A DNA stretch of 64,000 nucleotides from the NCBI RefSeq assembly GCF_900090145.1, contig NZ_FMHI01000015.1, positions 119,114-183,113 of the forward strand. Reading direction: 5' to 3'. The stretch is from Streptomyces sp. WMMB 322 (GTDB lineage: Bacteria; Actinomycetota; Actinomycetes; Streptomycetales; Streptomycetaceae). Position 1 is the first letter of the stretch. Every line of letters begins with the position of its first letter. This document shows, in pieces, positions 60,977-64,000 of this stretch. Made by a program: the position numbers and the translations under genes. Under the pieces are notes generated by a model that was not told the DNA's origin, did not search any database, and was given only the letters and a program-made list of their open reading frames with translations.

Positions 60977-61444
60977 GTGTTCACGACCGTACTGATGATC
61001 GAGAAGCCGCTGGTGTCCGACGATGTGGAACTCGTCACGACGCTGCACGGTGACGAGGACGTCTCCTTCGTCGTACTGATGCAGCCGCGAGGGGACCAGG
61101 ACCGCCTGCTGCGGGCCCTGGACGACGTCGCACTCGGAGAGTTCGACCAGGCAGTCCGCGAGGGCAGCGAACCGGAGGACCGCGACACCCACAGTCCGGC
61201 CGTCACCGCTCTGGAGCACTCACTGACGTTGCTGCGCGAGGCGGGTGCGGAGGCCGAGGGCCAGATCATCGAGAAGCATCCGGTCGACGTGCTGACCGGG
61301 ACGGTGGAGCGGCACAAGGCGGACGAGGTCATCGTGCTGACGGCCCCGCACCTGGTCGAGGAGTTCTTCCACCGCGACTGGGCGACACGGGCCCGGCACA
61401 AGGTGGGTGTCCCGGTGCTGAAGCTGTTCGCCCACACACCCTGA
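60977..61444 (+). CDS. Conserved actinobacterial protein, possibly USP-like
   Basis: 155 residues. Secondary-structure pattern and motifs (TTVLMIEKPLVSDDVELV, EDVSFVVLMQPRGDQDRLLRALDDVA, GQIIEKHPVDVLTGTVERHKADEVIVLTAPHLVEEFF) suggest an alpha/beta fold somewhat like universal stress proteins. Relatives are sometimes wrongly labelled indole-3-glycerol-phosphate synthase. Function is unknown. GTG 60977 is used; GAAGGG lies upstream. Confidence 0.65.
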   Translation: MFTTVLMIEKPLVSDDVELVTTLHGDEDVSFVVLMQPRGDQDRLLRALDDVALGEFDQAVREGSEPEDRDTHSPAVTALEHSLTLLREAGAEAEGQIIEKHPVDVLTGTVERHKADEVIVLTAPHLVEEFFHRDWATRARHKVGVPVLKLFAHTP

Positions 61445-61718
61445 CCTTCCCGGCGGCCCTGGTGGCGGACGCTGCCGGTTGGCCACCGCCTCTCCGCCGT
61501 CCCTCTGCCGCCTCTCCGACGTCCCGCTGCCACGTGTCTGCCGGAGTCCTGCCGGGTGGAGGCCCCGCGGAGTGCCGGACAGGGATGACGCGGAGCCGGA
61601 GGCGGGGCCGCCGCCCCGCAGCGAATAGGCTGGGCGGGCGCGTCGCGGACGTTCCGGGGCCTTCCCGGAGCCGCGTGGCGCGTCCGTTCGCGAGAGTACG
61701 AGTCATGGAGGCGCCCGC

Positions 61719-63128
<1,410 letters not shown>

Positions 63129-63170
63129 CCACGTGGAGCCCTGGGAACAGACGAAGGAGGCCTACCGGCC

Positions 63171-63578
63171 GTGACGTACGAGATCGAGAAGCCGGAAGAC
63201 CAGTGGCGGGCCGAGCTGAGCCCTGAGGAGTACCGGGTGCTGCGCCAGGCCGGCACCGAGCCCGCCTTCACGGGTGAATACACCGACACCAAGACGACCG
63301 GCGTCTACAACTGCCGGGCCTGCGGAGCGGAACTCTTCCGCTCCGACACGAAGTTCGAGTCGCACTGCGGCTGGCCGAGCTTCTACGACCCGGCGCAGGC
63401 CGAGTCCGTCGAGCTGATCGAGGACCACTCGATGGGCATGCTCCGCACCGAGGTCCGGTGTGCCCGCTGCGGGTCGCACCTCGGCCATGTCTTCGAGGGC
63501 GAGGGCTACCCGACCCCGACGGACCAGCGCTACTGCATCAACAGCATCTCCGTACGACTGGTGCCCTCGGAGTCCTGA
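63171..63578 (+). CDS. msrB: Peptide-methionine (R)-S-oxide reductase
   Basis: 135 residues. Two CxxC zinc pairs (CRACGAELF and CARCGSHLGHVF), the substrate stretch SHCGWPSFYDP and the catalytic Cys in RYCINSISVRL are present. It reduces methionine-R-sulfoxide in proteins. The start is a GTG at 63171 with AAGGAGG upstream. Confidence 0.95.
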   Translation: MTYEIEKPEDQWRAELSPEEYRVLRQAGTEPAFTGEYTDTKTTGVYNCRACGAELFRSDTKFESHCGWPSFYDPAQAESVELIEDHSMGMLRTEVRCARCGSHLGHVFEGEGYPTPTDQRYCINSISVRLVPSES

Positions 63579-63590
63579 GGCGCGCTGCTT

Positions 63591-63621
63591 GCCGGGCGCC
63601 GGCCAGGGGCCGGTGCCCGGC
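63591..63621. terminator. Bidirectional terminator between msrB and rho
   Basis: A 14-bp stem (GCCGGGCGCCGGCC with GGCCGGTGCCCGGC, one G-T pair) and a 3-nt loop sit between the two convergent stops. Confidence 0.7.
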
Positions 63622-63641
63622 GTCGCCGTGCGCACGCCGGG

Positions 63642-64000
63642 TCAGGCTGTGCCGTTGCCGCCGTTGCCGCCGTTGCCGGGGGTGGGGGTGGTCTTCTGGA
63701 TCTGGAGCAGGAACTCGGTGTTGGACTTGGTCTGCTTCATCTTGTCCAGGAGGAGTTCGATGGCCTGCTGCTGGTCCAGGGCGTGCAGGACCCGGCGCAG
63801 CTTCCAGATGATCTGCAGCTCGTCGCCCGCCATGAGGATCTCCTCCTTGCGGGTGCCGGAGGCGTCCACGTCCACGGCGGGGAAGATCCGCTTCTCCGAG
63901 AGCTTGCGGTCCAGCTTCAGCTCCATGTTGCCGGTGCCCTTGAACTCCTCGAAGATCACCTCGTCCATGCGCGAACCGGTCTCCACCAAAGCGGCGGCCA
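63642..64000 (-). CDS. rho: Transcription termination factor Rho, C-terminal fragment (cut by window edge)
   Basis: About 119 codons remain. They encode ALVETGSRMDEVIFEEFKG, then NMELKLDRKLSEKRIFPAVDVDASGTRKEE and KLRRVLHALDQQQAIELLLDKM. These belong to the C-terminal ATPase/RNA-translocation part of Rho, and the Gly/Asn-rich tail (PGNGGNGGNGTA) is typical of Streptomyces. The frame is open to base 64000, so the N-terminus lies outside. The ATG at 63989 is internal. It is convergent with msrB. Confidence 0.93.
   Translation of the reverse strand, partial: AAALVETGSRMDEVIFEEFKGTGNMELKLDRKLSEKRIFPAVDVDASGTRKEEILMAGDELQIIWKLRRVLHALDQQQAIELLLDKMKQTKSNTEFLLQIQKTTPTPGNGGNGGNGTA

Overview
The window is high-GC actinobacterial DNA and reads as Streptomyces. 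Codon third positions are very GC-rich and GTG starts are common. Several genes appear to be leaderless. The orphan sporulation regulator WhiI, an HTH-MurA fusion beside aconitase, and the ngcEFG-ROK-xylFGH-dxs order all match the S. coelicolor chromosome between about SCO5998 and SCO6061. That comparison is from memory, not from a search. No phage genes, transposase, rRNA, tRNA or CRISPR array was recognised.

Region 1 (1-21.7 kb) looks more accessory. It opens with an aromatic-acyl-CoA module: a 5'-truncated flavin monooxygenase/OYE fusion, an aryl-CoA ligase with a PaaX-type repressor, and divergent acyl-CoA dehydrogenase plus RidA. This set fits aerobic 2-aminobenzoyl-CoA (anthranilate) or salicylyl-CoA breakdown. 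Next come a PIN/Phd toxin-antitoxin pair, a single-span receptor-like protein with an external type 1 periplasmic-binding domain, a class A beta-lactamase lipoprotein, and an ArsR/PEP-mutase-like pair. A polyamine-type ABC operon (potADBC) follows, divergent from a GntR regulator and a soluble Cache-domain protein. A di-iron ferritin-like protein, a TPM-like membrane protein and a DUF5133 protein close the region.

Region 2 (21.8-39.9 kb) holds the HTH-MurA fusion, aconitase, the N-acetylglucosamine/chitobiose importer ngcEFG, the ROK regulator rok7B7, the xylose importer xylFGH, dxs and a GT39-like membrane glycosyltransferase. Several promoter-region palindromes suggest specific regulation: one operator core is shared by the HTH-MurA gene and aconitase, a DasR-like box lies at ngcE, and a Rok7B7-type box lies at xylF.

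Region 3 (40-64 kb) is mostly core metabolism. It carries fatty-acid beta-oxidation (fadA/fadB), RNase D, whiI, and haem synthesis by the coproporphyrin route (hemE, hemG/cgoX, hemQ/chdC) around a CoA-disulfide-reductase-like flavoprotein. It also has a secreted tripeptidyl-aminopeptidase-like hydrolase, a DUF692 (MNIO) enzyme fused to a DUF2063-like domain, a PTH2-type hydrolase, a PhoX-like phosphatase, ZapE, a RibD-like reductase, murC, msrB and the C-terminal end of rho. A 1-kb gene-poor stretch at 56.3-57.3 kb carries a diverged inverted duplication and a heptamer repeat.

The most unusual items are the MNIO-DUF2063 fusion with no visible peptide substrate, the shared MurA/aconitase operator, the receptor-like protein with its leader hairpin, and the Cache protein that overlaps the polyamine-locus GntR gene by 65 nt.
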